The notes beneath the pieces are model-generated. The model made no database searches. It saw only the letters and a program-made list of their open reading frames with translations, and had not been told where the DNA came from. The translations under genes were made by a program, and so were the position numbers. From positions 166,265 through 230,264 of the forward strand of contig MKRJ01000011.1 in the NCBI GenBank assembly GCA_001896885.1: 64,000 bases of DNA. The letters run 5' to 3'. Position 1 is the stretch's first letter. Each line of letters opens with the position of its first letter. Source of the DNA: Rhizobiales bacterium 65-79. GTDB taxonomy: Bacteria > Pseudomonadota > Alphaproteobacteria > Rhizobiales > Rhizobiaceae. Positions 45,467-54,007 of this stretch are shown one piece after another.

Positions 45467-45677
45467 TCGGCAATAAGATGGGAGGAAGGGAACACGACGG
45501 ACGAGACAATAACGATGTGGAGATCGCCACCGGGAAATTTCCGGTGCGACCGCCGCGGCAAGAAATGTAGAGCCGGCGCCATCGCGCCTCGGCATCCTGA
45601 AAACTTCATCTGCCTGTCACTTGGCGGCAGTACCGCGTGAGAAGCGCCGGAAGGCGCACGTTTAACGGAGAGACGCA
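45467..45677 (+). other. 211-bp leader with palindromes before the binding-protein gene
   Basis: No gene is seen. CACCGG-GAAATTT-CCGGTG (about 45531-45549) is a near-perfect palindrome and GCGCC-GGAA-GGCGC (about 45646-45659) a tight hairpin just before the ribosome binding site. The region could be a structured 5' leader, an operator, or an mRNA processing element. A cobalamin-like GGGAA...GGTGCGA match is present but the rest of that riboswitch is missing. Confidence 0.4.
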
Positions 45678-46778
45678 ATGTACAGATCCACAGGACGGAT
45701 ACTCGCCTTCACCGCAGCCGCGCTGCTCTCGGGCACGGTCTTTGCTTCAGCCGGCTCGATGGACGACCTGATCGCCGCGGCAAAGAAGGAAGGAACGTTC
45801 TCGCCCATCGCCCTGCCGCACGACTGGTGCGGATGGGGCGGCACTTTCGAGGCATTCAAGGCGAAATATCCCTGGATGAAGATCAACGAACTCAACCCCG
45901 ATGCCGGTTCGGCGGACGAGATCCAGGCGATCAAGGCGAACAAGGGCAATACCGGACCGCAGGCGCCGGACATGGTCGATGTCGGCCTTTCCTTCGGCCC
46001 GAAGGCGACCGAGGAAGGTCTGTTCCTGCCCTACAAGGTCGCGACCTTCGACGACTTCAAGGTCAAGGATCCCGAAGGGCACTGGTATGGGGGCTATTAC
46101 GGCGTGCTCTCCTTCGAGGTGAACAAGGATCTGGTCAAGAACGTGCCGCAGGACTGGTCGGACCTCCTGAAGCCGGAATACGCCAACAGCGTCGCGCTCG
46201 CCGGCGATCCGCGCTCGTCCAACCAGGCCATCCTGGCCGTCTATGCAGCGGGGCTCTCCGTCACCAATGGCGATGCCGCCAAGGCGCCCAAGGCAGGCCT
46301 CGAATTCTTCAAGGAACTCAATGCGAAGGGCAATTTCGTTCCGGTGATAGGCAAGGCTTCGTCGGTGGCGCAGGGCACGACGCCGATCGTCATCCGCTGG
46401 GACTACAACGCGCTCGCGGACCGTGACACGCTGAAGGGCAACCCGCCGGTCGAGGTCGTGGTGCCGAAGAGCGGCGTCGTCGCAGGCGTCTATGCCCAGG
46501 CGATCAGCGCCTTCGGGCCGCATCCGAACGCCACCAAACTGTGGATGGAATACCTCTATTCCGACGAAGGGCAGGTCGGCTTCCTGAGAGGCTATTGCCA
46601 CCCGGCGCGGTTCAACAAGCTCGTCGACGAAAAGAAGATCCCGCAGGAACTGCTCGACAAGCTGCCGCCGGCCGAGCACTACGCCAAGGCCGTCTTCCCA
46701 ACGCTCGACGAGCAGGAAGCCAACACCAAGGAAGTCACCGCCAACTGGGACAGCGTGGTGGGCGCCAACGTGAAGTAG
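45678..46778 (+). CDS. Periplasmic solute-binding protein (spermidine/iron-type)
   Basis: Secreted 366-residue ligand-binding protein of the class used with PotABC/FbpBC-like importers. It has a clear signal peptide (GRILAFTAAALLSGTVFASAG), then MDDLIAAAKKEGTFSPIALP, GGYYGVLSFEVNKDLV and WDYNALADRD. Co-location with a gamma-glutamyl ligase and amine-type oxidising enzymes suggests an amine or amino-phosphonate as ligand; iron is a less likely alternative. A GGAGAGACGCA-type site precedes ATG 45678. Confidence 0.88.
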   Translation: MYRSTGRILAFTAAALLSGTVFASAGSMDDLIAAAKKEGTFSPIALPHDWCGWGGTFEAFKAKYPWMKINELNPDAGSADEIQAIKANKGNTGPQAPDMVDVGLSFGPKATEEGLFLPYKVATFDDFKVKDPEGHWYGGYYGVLSFEVNKDLVKNVPQDWSDLLKPEYANSVALAGDPRSSNQAILAVYAAGLSVTNGDAAKAPKAGLEFFKELNAKGNFVPVIGKASSVAQGTTPIVIRWDYNALADRDTLKGNPPVEVVVPKSGVVAGVYAQAISAFGPHPNATKLWMEYLYSDEGQVGFLRGYCHPARFNKLVDEKKIPQELLDKLPPAEHYAKAVFPTLDEQEANTKEVTANWDSVVGANVK

Positions 46779-46858
46779 GTCGGGGACCGGCACGTCTCCC
46801 GGGTGGATGCAGGGTGATCGGATATGGAATTTGCACAGCCGTTTACCCCGACCCCTAG

Positions 46859-46880
46859 CCCCTCCCCGCAAGGGGAGGGG
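46859..46880 (+). repeat. Palindromic repeat E (hairpin) between binding-protein and permease genes
   Basis: Perfect 9-bp stem CCCCTCCCC / GGGGAGGGG with a GCAA tetraloop. It sits inside a 214-bp gap that otherwise shows no gene. Like repeat A it follows a binding-protein gene and may protect its mRNA. Confidence 0.8.
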
Positions 46881-46992
46881 GCATGGGCGAGGGTAAGGGA
46901 ATGCGCAGATCTCGCGTGACTTCCGTATGCGATAGCCCCGCGTTCGATCGGGAGCCGCCAGTTACCCGGGCGGAAGGAGAAACCGCATCCCG

Positions 46993-47889
46993 ATGACCGA
47001 CGCGACCGCCGTTGCGCCAGCCAGCCAGCCGCCCCTATCGGGCGCGCGAATGTCGTTTGCGTGGCTGGGCGTCGTGCCGTTCCTGCTTTTCGCGCTGCTC
47101 GCGCTCATCCTGCCGACGCTGGAGATCGTGATCGGCAGCTTCACCGACCAGAACGGCGGCTTCACGCTCGCCAACATCGCCCATCTTTTCGAGCCTTCGA
47201 TCCTCGCCGCGTACTGGATCTCGATCCGCATCAGCCTGGCCTCGGCCTTTCTCGGCTGCCTCTTCGGCTTTCTCATCGCGGTCGCCGTCGGGCTCGGCGG
47301 CCTGCCGCCCTGGATGCGCTCCCCCATCCTGACCTTTTCCGGCGTCGCCTCCAATTTCGCCGGCATTCCGCTCGCCTTCGCCTTCCTGGCGACATTGGGC
47401 AGGCTCGGCCTCGTCACCGTGATCCTCAGGGACTGGTTCGGCGTCAACATCTACGCGCTCGGCTTCAACCTGCTTTCCTTCTCGGGCCTCACCATCACCT
47501 ATCTGTTCTTCCAGATTCCGCTGATGGTGCTGATCGTGATGCCGGCGGTGGACGGACTGCGCCGCGAATGGCGCGAGGCGGCGGATATCCTCGGGGCGTC
47601 CTCATTCCAGTACTGGCGCATGGTGGCGATCCCGATCCTGTGGCCGTCGCTGCTCGGCACCTTCGCCCTTCTCTTCGCCAATTCCTTCGGCGCGGTGGCC
47701 ACGGCCTATGCGCTAACGGGCAGTTCGCTTTCCATCGTTCCGATCCTGCTCTTCGCCCAGATCCGCGGCGACGTGCTGCAGGATCCGCATCTGGGCTATG
47801 CGCTCGCCTTCGGCATGATCGTTGTGACCGGCATCGCCAACGGCATCTACATCTGGCTGCGCATGCGCAGCGAGCGGTGGCTGAAATGA
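46993..47889 (+). CDS. ABC importer permease, first
   Basis: Inner-membrane permease of 298 residues with six main hydrophobic helices. The EAA loop reads REWREAADILGASSFQYWRMVAIPILWPSLLG, which docks on the ATPase. It pairs with the second permease, whose ATG overlaps this stop by 4 bp. It resembles PotB/FbpB permeases. Confidence 0.92.
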   Translation: MTDATAVAPASQPPLSGARMSFAWLGVVPFLLFALLALILPTLEIVIGSFTDQNGGFTLANIAHLFEPSILAAYWISIRISLASAFLGCLFGFLIAVAVGLGGLPPWMRSPILTFSGVASNFAGIPLAFAFLATLGRLGLVTVILRDWFGVNIYALGFNLLSFSGLTITYLFFQIPLMVLIVMPAVDGLRREWREAADILGASSFQYWRMVAIPILWPSLLGTFALLFANSFGAVATAYALTGSSLSIVPILLFAQIRGDVLQDPHLGYALAFGMIVVTGIANGIYIWLRMRSERWLK

Positions 47890-48674
47890 AGCGGAACAGC
47901 CTCTGGTCCTGGATCGTGCTCGTGCTGGCGGTGCTCTATTTCGCGCTGCCGCTGATCGGCACGTTCGAATTCTCGCTGAAGATGAAGCGGGGCGTCTACA
48001 GTTTCGAAGCGTATCGTGTCGTGCTCGGCGATCCGCGTTTCCAGAGCACCTTCCTCTATTCGGTGACGATGGCGCTCTGCACCATCGCGCTCGGCATCGT
48101 CATCGTCGTGCCGACCGCCTACTGGGTGAGGCTCAAGCTGCCGCGCTGGCGGCCGATCATCGAATTCATCACGCTGCTGCCGCTGGTCATTCCGCCGATC
48201 GTCGTGGTCTTCGGCTATATCCGGCTCTACAACACCTCCTCCTGGCTGCCGCTGACCGGATCGGCATGGGGCACGAACGTCCTGCTCGCGTTCGGCTATG
48301 CCACGCTGTCGCTGCCCTACATGTACCGCGCGGTCGACACCGGTCTGCGCGCCATCGACGTCGCCACGCTGACGGAGGCGGCGCAGAGTCTCGGCGCAAG
48401 CTGGTTCACCATCATGACGCGGGTGATCCTGCCCAACGTGTCGGTCGCGGTGATGTCCGGCGCCTTCCTGACCTTCGCGATCGTGATCGGCGAATTCGTC
48501 ATGGCGGCGCTCCTCAGCCGGCCGGCGTTCGGCCCCTACATGCAGTTGCTCGGCGCCAACCGCGCCTATGAGCCGGCGGCCCTGGCCGTCATCGCCTTCG
48601 CCATCACCTGGCTGTGCATGGGGCTGATCCAGCTCGTATCCCGTTTTTCAAAGATCGCACCGGCGAGAATCTAA
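47886..48674 (+). CDS. ABC importer permease, second
   Basis: 262-residue inner-membrane permease with six helices. The EAA loop is DVATLTEAAQSLGASWFTIMTRVILPNVS. It resembles PotC-type permeases. The start overlaps the previous stop (ATGA) and its own stop is directly followed by the ATPase gene. Confidence 0.92.
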   Translation: MKRNSLWSWIVLVLAVLYFALPLIGTFEFSLKMKRGVYSFEAYRVVLGDPRFQSTFLYSVTMALCTIALGIVIVVPTAYWVRLKLPRWRPIIEFITLLPLVIPPIVVVFGYIRLYNTSSWLPLTGSAWGTNVLLAFGYATLSLPYMYRAVDTGLRAIDVATLTEAAQSLGASWFTIMTRVILPNVSVAVMSGAFLTFAIVIGEFVMAALLSRPAFGPYMQLLGANRAYEPAALAVIAFAITWLCMGLIQLVSRFSKIAPARI

Positions 48675-49733
48675 ATGGCTTTTCTAGAGATCAGGAACAT
48701 CCAGAAGAGTTTCGGCTCGGCCCAGGTGGTCCGCGACTTCAATCTCGGCGTCGAAAGCGGCGAGTTCGTCTCCTTCCTAGGCCCCTCCGGCTGCGGCAAG
48801 ACGACGGTGCTGCGGATGGTCGCCGGCTTCGAGGAGCCTTCCACGGGTAACATCCTCATCGGCGGCCGCGACGTGACGCGGCTGAAGCCCAACCAGCGCG
48901 ATATCGGCATGGTGTTCCAGGCCTATGCCTTGTTCCCCAACATGACGGTGGCGCAGAACATCGCCTTCGGGCTGAAGGTCGCGCGCGCGTCGCAGGCGGA
49001 AATCCGCGAGCGCGTCGAGGCGATGCTGGCGCTGATTAAGCTGCCGGAACTCGCAGACCGCTATCCCTACCAGCTTTCCGGCGGCCAGCAGCAGCGCGTG
49101 GCGCTGGCGCGGGCGCTGGCGCCGAAGCCGAAGCTCCTGCTCCTCGACGAGCCGCTGTCGGCGCTCGACGCCAAGGTGCGCGTGTCGCTGCGCGAGGAAA
49201 TACGCGCCATCCAGAAGGAACTCGGCATCACGACCATCTTCGTCACGCATGACCAGGAGGAGGCGCTTTCCATCTCCGATCGGATCGTGGTCATGTATGG
49301 CGGCAAGGCCGAGCAGGTCGGCGCGCCGTTCGAGGTCTACAATCGTCCGGCTACCCGCTTCGTCGCCAATTTCGTCGGTACGCTCAACGTGCTGGAAGGC
49401 ACGGTAACGGACGCGGCGGACGGTGTCGTGGCGGTGCACGAAGAGAAGGTCTCGCTCAAGGGCAGGCTGAACGGCGCGAAGGCCGGCGACCGGCTGTCGC
49501 TGGCGCTCAGGCCCGAGGCCATCGCACTCGGCCGCAGACCTGGATACGACAGCAGCCTGAAAGGCCGGATCGCCGACGTGCATTTCCTCGGCTCGGTGAT
49601 CCGGGTCCGCGTCGAGCTGGGCGACAGCGTCGTGTCGCTCGATACGTTCAACAGCCCCTCCAGCCCGCCGCCGGCCGTGGGCGACGCCGCTGAGATCAGC
49701 TTCTCCTCGGCGGACGTGAACGTGCTGCATTGA
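48675..49733 (+). CDS. ABC importer ATPase (PotA-type)
   Basis: 352-residue ATPase. Walker A GPSGCGKTT (about 37), signature LSGGQQQRVALARAL, Walker B LLLLDEPLSALDAKVR, and the switch FVTHDQEEALSISDR are intact. A C-terminal TOBE-like regulatory domain begins near 240 (EGTVTDAADGVVAVHEEKV; LALRPEAIALG). The start codon follows the permease stop with no gap. It completes the importer. Confidence 0.94.
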   Translation: MAFLEIRNIQKSFGSAQVVRDFNLGVESGEFVSFLGPSGCGKTTVLRMVAGFEEPSTGNILIGGRDVTRLKPNQRDIGMVFQAYALFPNMTVAQNIAFGLKVARASQAEIRERVEAMLALIKLPELADRYPYQLSGGQQQRVALARALAPKPKLLLLDEPLSALDAKVRVSLREEIRAIQKELGITTIFVTHDQEEALSISDRIVVMYGGKAEQVGAPFEVYNRPATRFVANFVGTLNVLEGTVTDAADGVVAVHEEKVSLKGRLNGAKAGDRLSLALRPEAIALGRRPGYDSSLKGRIADVHFLGSVIRVRVELGDSVVSLDTFNSPSSPPPAVGDAAEISFSSADVNVLH

Positions 49734-49833
49734 GAGGCCGGGCTGCAAATGTGCCCAGCGCGGCCCCTCATCGCCCTGCCGGGCCGCAATGGCGGCGATT
49801 GTCCGGCAACGTTGCCTGTTAGCGAAAGCAGCC

Positions 49834-49898
49834 GATGAAAGCGTCCTTCTCCCCGCTTGCGGGGAGAAGATGCCGGCAGGCAGATGAGGGGCGGCGCC
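49834..49898. repeat. Intergenic palindromic repeat A, copy 2
   Basis: 65 bp closely matching 20561-20625, with the hairpin CTTCTCCCCGC-TT-GCGGGGAGAAG. It lies between the convergent ATPase and lrp genes and could terminate both transcripts. The second hairpin of copy 1 is missing here, so this copy is partial. Confidence 0.88.
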
Positions 49899-49911
49899 GA
49901 GCGGTCAATGG

Positions 49912-50376
49912 TCACACCGGCAGCCGGGTCGAAAGCTTCACCTCTTTCAGCACCAGATTGGTGCGCACATGCGCGATGCCTGGCAGGCGGAAGAGGAACG
50001 TGTCGAGGAAGGCGTTATAGGCGTCCTTGTCGCGGCAGACGACACGCAGATGGTAATCCGCCTCGCCGGTGGTGGCGAGGCATTCCAACACCTCCGGGCG
50101 CTCGACGATGCGCGCGATGAAGGTCTCGACATGCGAGGCATCGTGGCGTGTCAGGGTGACATGGACGATGGCGCTGAAGGAGAGGCCGGCCTTCTCCGCG
50201 TCCAGCACCACCGGATAGGCGGCGATCACTCCTGCTTCCTCCAAGGCGCGGACGCGCCGCCAGCAGGCCGAGGCCGACATGCCGGCGCGCTCGGCAAGCT
50301 CCTGGTTGGAGACGCGGCCGTCGGCCTGGAGGATGGCGAGCAGGCGGCGGTCGGCGTCGGTCAATGGAGTCATCAT
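49912..50376 (-). CDS. Lrp/AsnC-family transcriptional regulator
   Basis: 154-residue feast/famine regulator. The N-terminal HTH (DADRRLLAILQADGRVSNQELAERAGMSASACWRRVRALEEAGVI) is followed by the RAM amino-acid-binding domain (HVETFIARIVERPEVLECLATTGEADYHLRVV). It is divergent from an aromatic amino acid degradation operon, so it probably activates that operon in response to Phe, Tyr or Trp, as BkdR and related regulators do for their operons. Two adjacent ATG codons (50376, 50373) are possible starts. Confidence 0.9.
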   Translation of the reverse strand: MMTPLTDADRRLLAILQADGRVSNQELAERAGMSASACWRRVRALEEAGVIAAYPVVLDAEKAGLSFSAIVHVTLTRHDASHVETFIARIVERPEVLECLATTGEADYHLRVVCRDKDAYNAFLDTFLFRLPGIAHVRTNLVLKEVKLSTRLPV

Positions 50377-50485
50377 TCACCCCAATTTCTGGGAAGACTT
50401 TTCTATTATATGTCAGAGTTGGTAGATTTATCCGTATTCTGTATCTTATTCGACTATTCTGAAACAGATTTCCGCGCCATTCCGA

Positions 50486-50491
50486 TATAAT
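50486..50491 (+). promoter_or_regulatory. -10 element of the IOR-2 promoter
   Basis: A perfect TATAAT lies 29 bp before ATG 50521. No good -35 is at 16-18 bp, which fits a promoter that needs an activator. The AT-rich stretch 50399-50470 between lrp and this hexamer is where Lrp would bind; the pair CTGTATC/GAAACAG spans about 50441-50469. Confidence 0.65.
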
Positions 50492-50520
50492 TTCGTCTCC
50501 AAACCCACAGGGACGCGATC

Positions 50521-53500
50521 ATGCTCGCGGACAAGAGACGCCTCGACCGCTCCTATCGGCTGGAGGACCGCTACCTGAAGGAGAGCGGCCGGGTGTTCAT
50601 GACCGGCACGCAGGCGCTGGTGCGCGTCGTGCTCGACCAGGCGCGGCGCGACCGCACGGCTGGGCTCAATACGGCCGGCTTCGTCTCGGGCTATCGCGGC
50701 TCGCCGCTGGGCGGCGTCGATCTCGAACTGTGGCGCGCGAAGAAGCTGATCGAGGAAAACCGCATCGAGTTCCTGCCGGCGGTGAACGAGGACCTCGCCG
50801 CCACGGCCGTGCTCGGCTCGCAGCAGGTCGAGACCAATCCGGATCGGCAAGTCGAGGGGGTCTTCGCGCTCTGGTACGGCAAGGGGCCGGGGGTGGACCG
50901 CGCCGGTGACGCGCTGAAGCATGGCAACGCCTACGGCTCCTCGCCGCATGGCGGCGTGCTCGTGGTCGCCGGGGATGACCATGGCTGCGTGTCGTCCTCC
51001 ATGCCGCACCAGTCGGACGTCGCCTTCATGGCGTGGTTCATGCCGACGCTGAACCCGGCCTCGGTGGCGGAGTACCTGGCCTTCGGCGAGTACGGCTACG
51101 CGCTGTCGCGCTTCTCCGGCATGTGGGTCGGCTTCAAGGCGATCTCGGAGACGGTGGAATCGGCCGCCTCGATCGAGCTTCATGCGCCGCGCCTCTTCAA
51201 GACGCCCGATTTCACGCCGCCGCCTGGCGGCCTGCACTATCGCTGGCCCGACCTGCCCGGCCCGCAGATCGAGGAGAGGATGGAGGCGAAGAAGAACGCC
51301 GTCTATGCCTTCGCCGAGGCGAACCCGATCGACCGGCATATCTACAGGATCGGCAAGGAGGCGAGCTACGGCATCGTAACCACCGGCAAGGCGCATGGCG
51401 ACCTGATGGAGGCGCTGAGGCTGCTCGGCCTCGGCGAAGTGGAGTGCCGCCGGATCGGCATCGACATCTACAAGGTCGGCATGGTGTGGCCGCTCGCCCG
51501 CCGCGACGCGCTCGATTTCGTCCGCGAGAAGCGCGAGGTGCTGGTAGTCGAGGAGAAGCGCGGCATCATCGAGAGCCAGTTCAAGGAATATTTCTACGAC
51601 TATCCCGGCCACAAGCCGGAGCGCATGATCGGCAAGAACGACGAGACTGGCCGGCCGCTCATCCCGTGGACGGGCGAATTGTCGCCGCGTCTGCTGGCGC
51701 CTATCGTGGCGGCCCGGCTCGACGCGATCTTTCCGGGCCTCGGCCTCACCGCGCGCGCCGAAGCATTGGTGCAATCCGCGGCGCAGATCATCCAGGTCGC
51801 GGGCGCCACCCGCACGCCCTATTTCTGCTCGGGGTGCCCGCACAATACTTCCACCAAGGTGCCGGAGGGTTCGAAGGCGCTCGCCGGCATCGGCTGTCAT
51901 TTCATGGCAAGCTGGATGGACCGGGATACGAGTTCGCTGATCCAGATGGGCGGCGAGGGGGTGAACTGGGCGGCCTCTTCGCGCTTCACCGGCAAGGGGC
52001 ACATCTTCCAGAATTTGGGAGAGGGGACGTGGTACCATTCCGGCTCGATGGCGATCCGGCAGGCCGTCGCGGCGAAGGCCAACATCACCTACAAGATCCT
52101 CTATAACGACGCGGTCGCCATGACCGGCGGCCAGCCGGTGGACGGTCCGGTGAGCGTCGAGGCGATCGCGCATGCCGTCCGCGCGGAGGGCGTCGAAAGG
52201 ATAGCGATCGTCTCCGACCAGCCGGAGAAATTCGACACGACGCGGTTTCCCATCGGCACGACGCTCGACCACCGGCGCAGCCTCGACCCGATCCAGCGCG
52301 AACTACGCGAGGTGCCGGGTGTGTCGGTGCTGATCTACGAGCAGGCCTGCGCGACGGAGAAACGCCGCCGCCGCAAGCGCGGCAGGATGGAGGACCCGGC
52401 GCGCTACGCGGTCATTAACGAACTCGTCTGCGAGGGCTGCGGCGACTGTTCGGTCGAATCGAACTGCCTCTCCGTCGAGCCGAAGGAGACGCCGTTCGGA
52501 CGCAAGCGGCAGATCAACCTTTCCTCCTGCAACAAGGACTTTTCCTGCCTGAACGGCTTCTGCCCGAGCTTCGTCACGGTCGAGGGCGGAAGACGGAGGA
52601 AGAAGGCGGCCAGTGCCGAAGATTTTTCGGCACGCGCGGCGAAGCTGCCCTTGCCGGCAGGCGCCCCCATGGAAAAGCCCTATGACCTGCTGGTCACCGG
52701 GGTCGGCGGCACCGGTGTGGTCACGATCGGCGCGATCGTCACCATGGCGGCGCATCTCGAAGGCAAGGGGGCCTCGGTGCTCGACTTCACCGGCTTTGCC
52801 CAGAAATTCGGGCCGGTGCTGAGCTATATAAGGCTGGCGGCCACCCCCGACCGCATCAACCAGGTCAGGATCGACGAAGCGAGCGCGGATGCGCTGATCG
52901 GCTGCGATCTCGTCGTCTCGTCCTCGCCGAAAGCGTCGGCCGCCTATCGTCCGGGCACGCGCGCCGTCCTCAATACGGCCGAGATGCCGACCGGCGATCT
53001 GGTGCGATTCCGCGACGCCGATCTAAAGGCGATGACGCGGCTCGACGCGATCCGCGACGTGCTCGGCGAGGGCAATGTCGACGCGCTCGACGCCAACCGG
53101 CTGGCCGAGAAACTGTTCGGCGATGCCGTCTATTCCAACATGCTTTTGCTCGGCTTCGGCTGGCAGAAAGGGTTGGTGCCGGTGCCGCTCGAGGCGCTTT
53201 CCCGCGCGATCGAACTGAACGGCGTCGAGGTGGAGAAGAACCACGCCGCCTTCGCGGCCGGCCGACTGGCGGCGGCAGGCGAGGGGCTTGCGCCCGACAA
53301 GGCGGAAGAAGGCTGGTGGACGGAAACGCTGGACCGGGTCATCGCCCGTCGCGAGGCCTTTCTTATCGATTACCAGAATACAGGCTGGGCCGTGCGGTAC
53401 CGCGCTGTTGTCGAGCGCGTCCGCAAGGCGGAGAAGCCTTACGGCTCGGAGGCGCTCACGCAGGCTGTCGCCCGCTCGCTCTTCAAGCTGATGTCCTACA

Positions 53501-54003
53501 AGGACGAGTACGAAGTAGCGCGCCTGCACATGCAGAGGGGCTTTCTGGACAAGCTGAAGGAAGAGTTCGAGGGCGACTTCAAGGTGCACTATCATCTCGC
53601 GCCGCCGATCCTGCCGCTCGGGCACGACGCGCGAGGGCGTCCGAACAAGAAGACGTTCGGGCAATGGATGCAGGGACCGTTCCGCATTTTGGCGCGGCTG
53701 AAATTCCTGCGCGGCACGACGTTCGATCCGTTCGGCCATACGGCGGAGCGCCGCTCCGAGCGGGAACTGATCGGCTGGTATGAAAGTATCGTCGAGACGC
53801 TGCTTTCCTCGCTCGGCAAGGCGGAGATCGACCAGCTTGCGGCAATCGCCGCCGCGCCGATGGAAATACGCGGCTACGGCCCGGTGAAGGAAAAGGCGAT
53901 CACGGAAGTCAAGGCAGAAGTGGCAAGCAGGCTTGCCGCGTTGCAAAAGCCGAGCAAGGCGCGTAATGCCGAGCCCGCAATCGCCACCACATCCGCCGAG
54001 TAA
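50521..54003 (+). CDS. Fused indolepyruvate ferredoxin oxidoreductase, copy 2 (IorA-IorB type)
   Basis: Second thiamine- and iron-sulfur-dependent aryl-pyruvate oxidoreductase, 1160 residues. LNTAGFVSGYRGSPLGG, SGCPHNTSTKVPEGS (about 436), the Cys cluster VCEGCGDCSVESNC with CNKDFSC and FCPSF (about 636-685), and GVGGTGVVTIGAI follow in the same order as copy 1. Here it forms a coherent unit with a divergent lrp gene and a downstream aminotransferase 4 bp away. The product would be aryl-acetyl-CoA from transaminated aromatic amino acids. Confidence 0.92.
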   Translation: MLADKRRLDRSYRLEDRYLKESGRVFMTGTQALVRVVLDQARRDRTAGLNTAGFVSGYRGSPLGGVDLELWRAKKLIEENRIEFLPAVNEDLAATAVLGSQQVETNPDRQVEGVFALWYGKGPGVDRAGDALKHGNAYGSSPHGGVLVVAGDDHGCVSSSMPHQSDVAFMAWFMPTLNPASVAEYLAFGEYGYALSRFSGMWVGFKAISETVESAASIELHAPRLFKTPDFTPPPGGLHYRWPDLPGPQIEERMEAKKNAVYAFAEANPIDRHIYRIGKEASYGIVTTGKAHGDLMEALRLLGLGEVECRRIGIDIYKVGMVWPLARRDALDFVREKREVLVVEEKRGIIESQFKEYFYDYPGHKPERMIGKNDETGRPLIPWTGELSPRLLAPIVAARLDAIFPGLGLTARAEALVQSAAQIIQVAGATRTPYFCSGCPHNTSTKVPEGSKALAGIGCHFMASWMDRDTSSLIQMGGEGVNWAASSRFTGKGHIFQNLGEGTWYHSGSMAIRQAVAAKANITYKILYNDAVAMTGGQPVDGPVSVEAIAHAVRAEGVERIAIVSDQPEKFDTTRFPIGTTLDHRRSLDPIQRELREVPGVSVLIYEQACATEKRRRRKRGRMEDPARYAVINELVCEGCGDCSVESNCLSVEPKETPFGRKRQINLSSCNKDFSCLNGFCPSFVTVEGGRRRKKAASAEDFSARAAKLPLPAGAPMEKPYDLLVTGVGGTGVVTIGAIVTMAAHLEGKGASVLDFTGFAQKFGPVLSYIRLAATPDRINQVRIDEASADALIGCDLVVSSSPKASAAYRPGTRAVLNTAEMPTGDLVRFRDADLKAMTRLDAIRDVLGEGNVDALDANRLAEKLFGDAVYSNMLLLGFGWQKGLVPVPLEALSRAIELNGVEVEKNHAAFAAGRLAAAGEGLAPDKAEEGWWTETLDRVIARREAFLIDYQNTGWAVRYRAVVERVRKAEKPYGSEALTQAVARSLFKLMSYKDEYEVARLHMQRGFLDKLKEEFEGDFKVHYHLAPPILPLGHDARGRPNKKTFGQWMQGPFRILARLKFLRGTTFDPFGHTAERRSERELIGWYESIVETLLSSLGKAEIDQLAAIAAAPMEIRGYGPVKEKAITEVKAEVASRLAALQKPSKARNAEPAIATTSAE

Positions 54004-54007
54004 GAGA

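Noticed and set aside
45500-45677. Cobalamin riboswitch
   Set aside because: GGGAA...GGTGCGA resembles part of its core, but the CCCGC-ACTGT segment and the 3' kissing and closing elements are missing.
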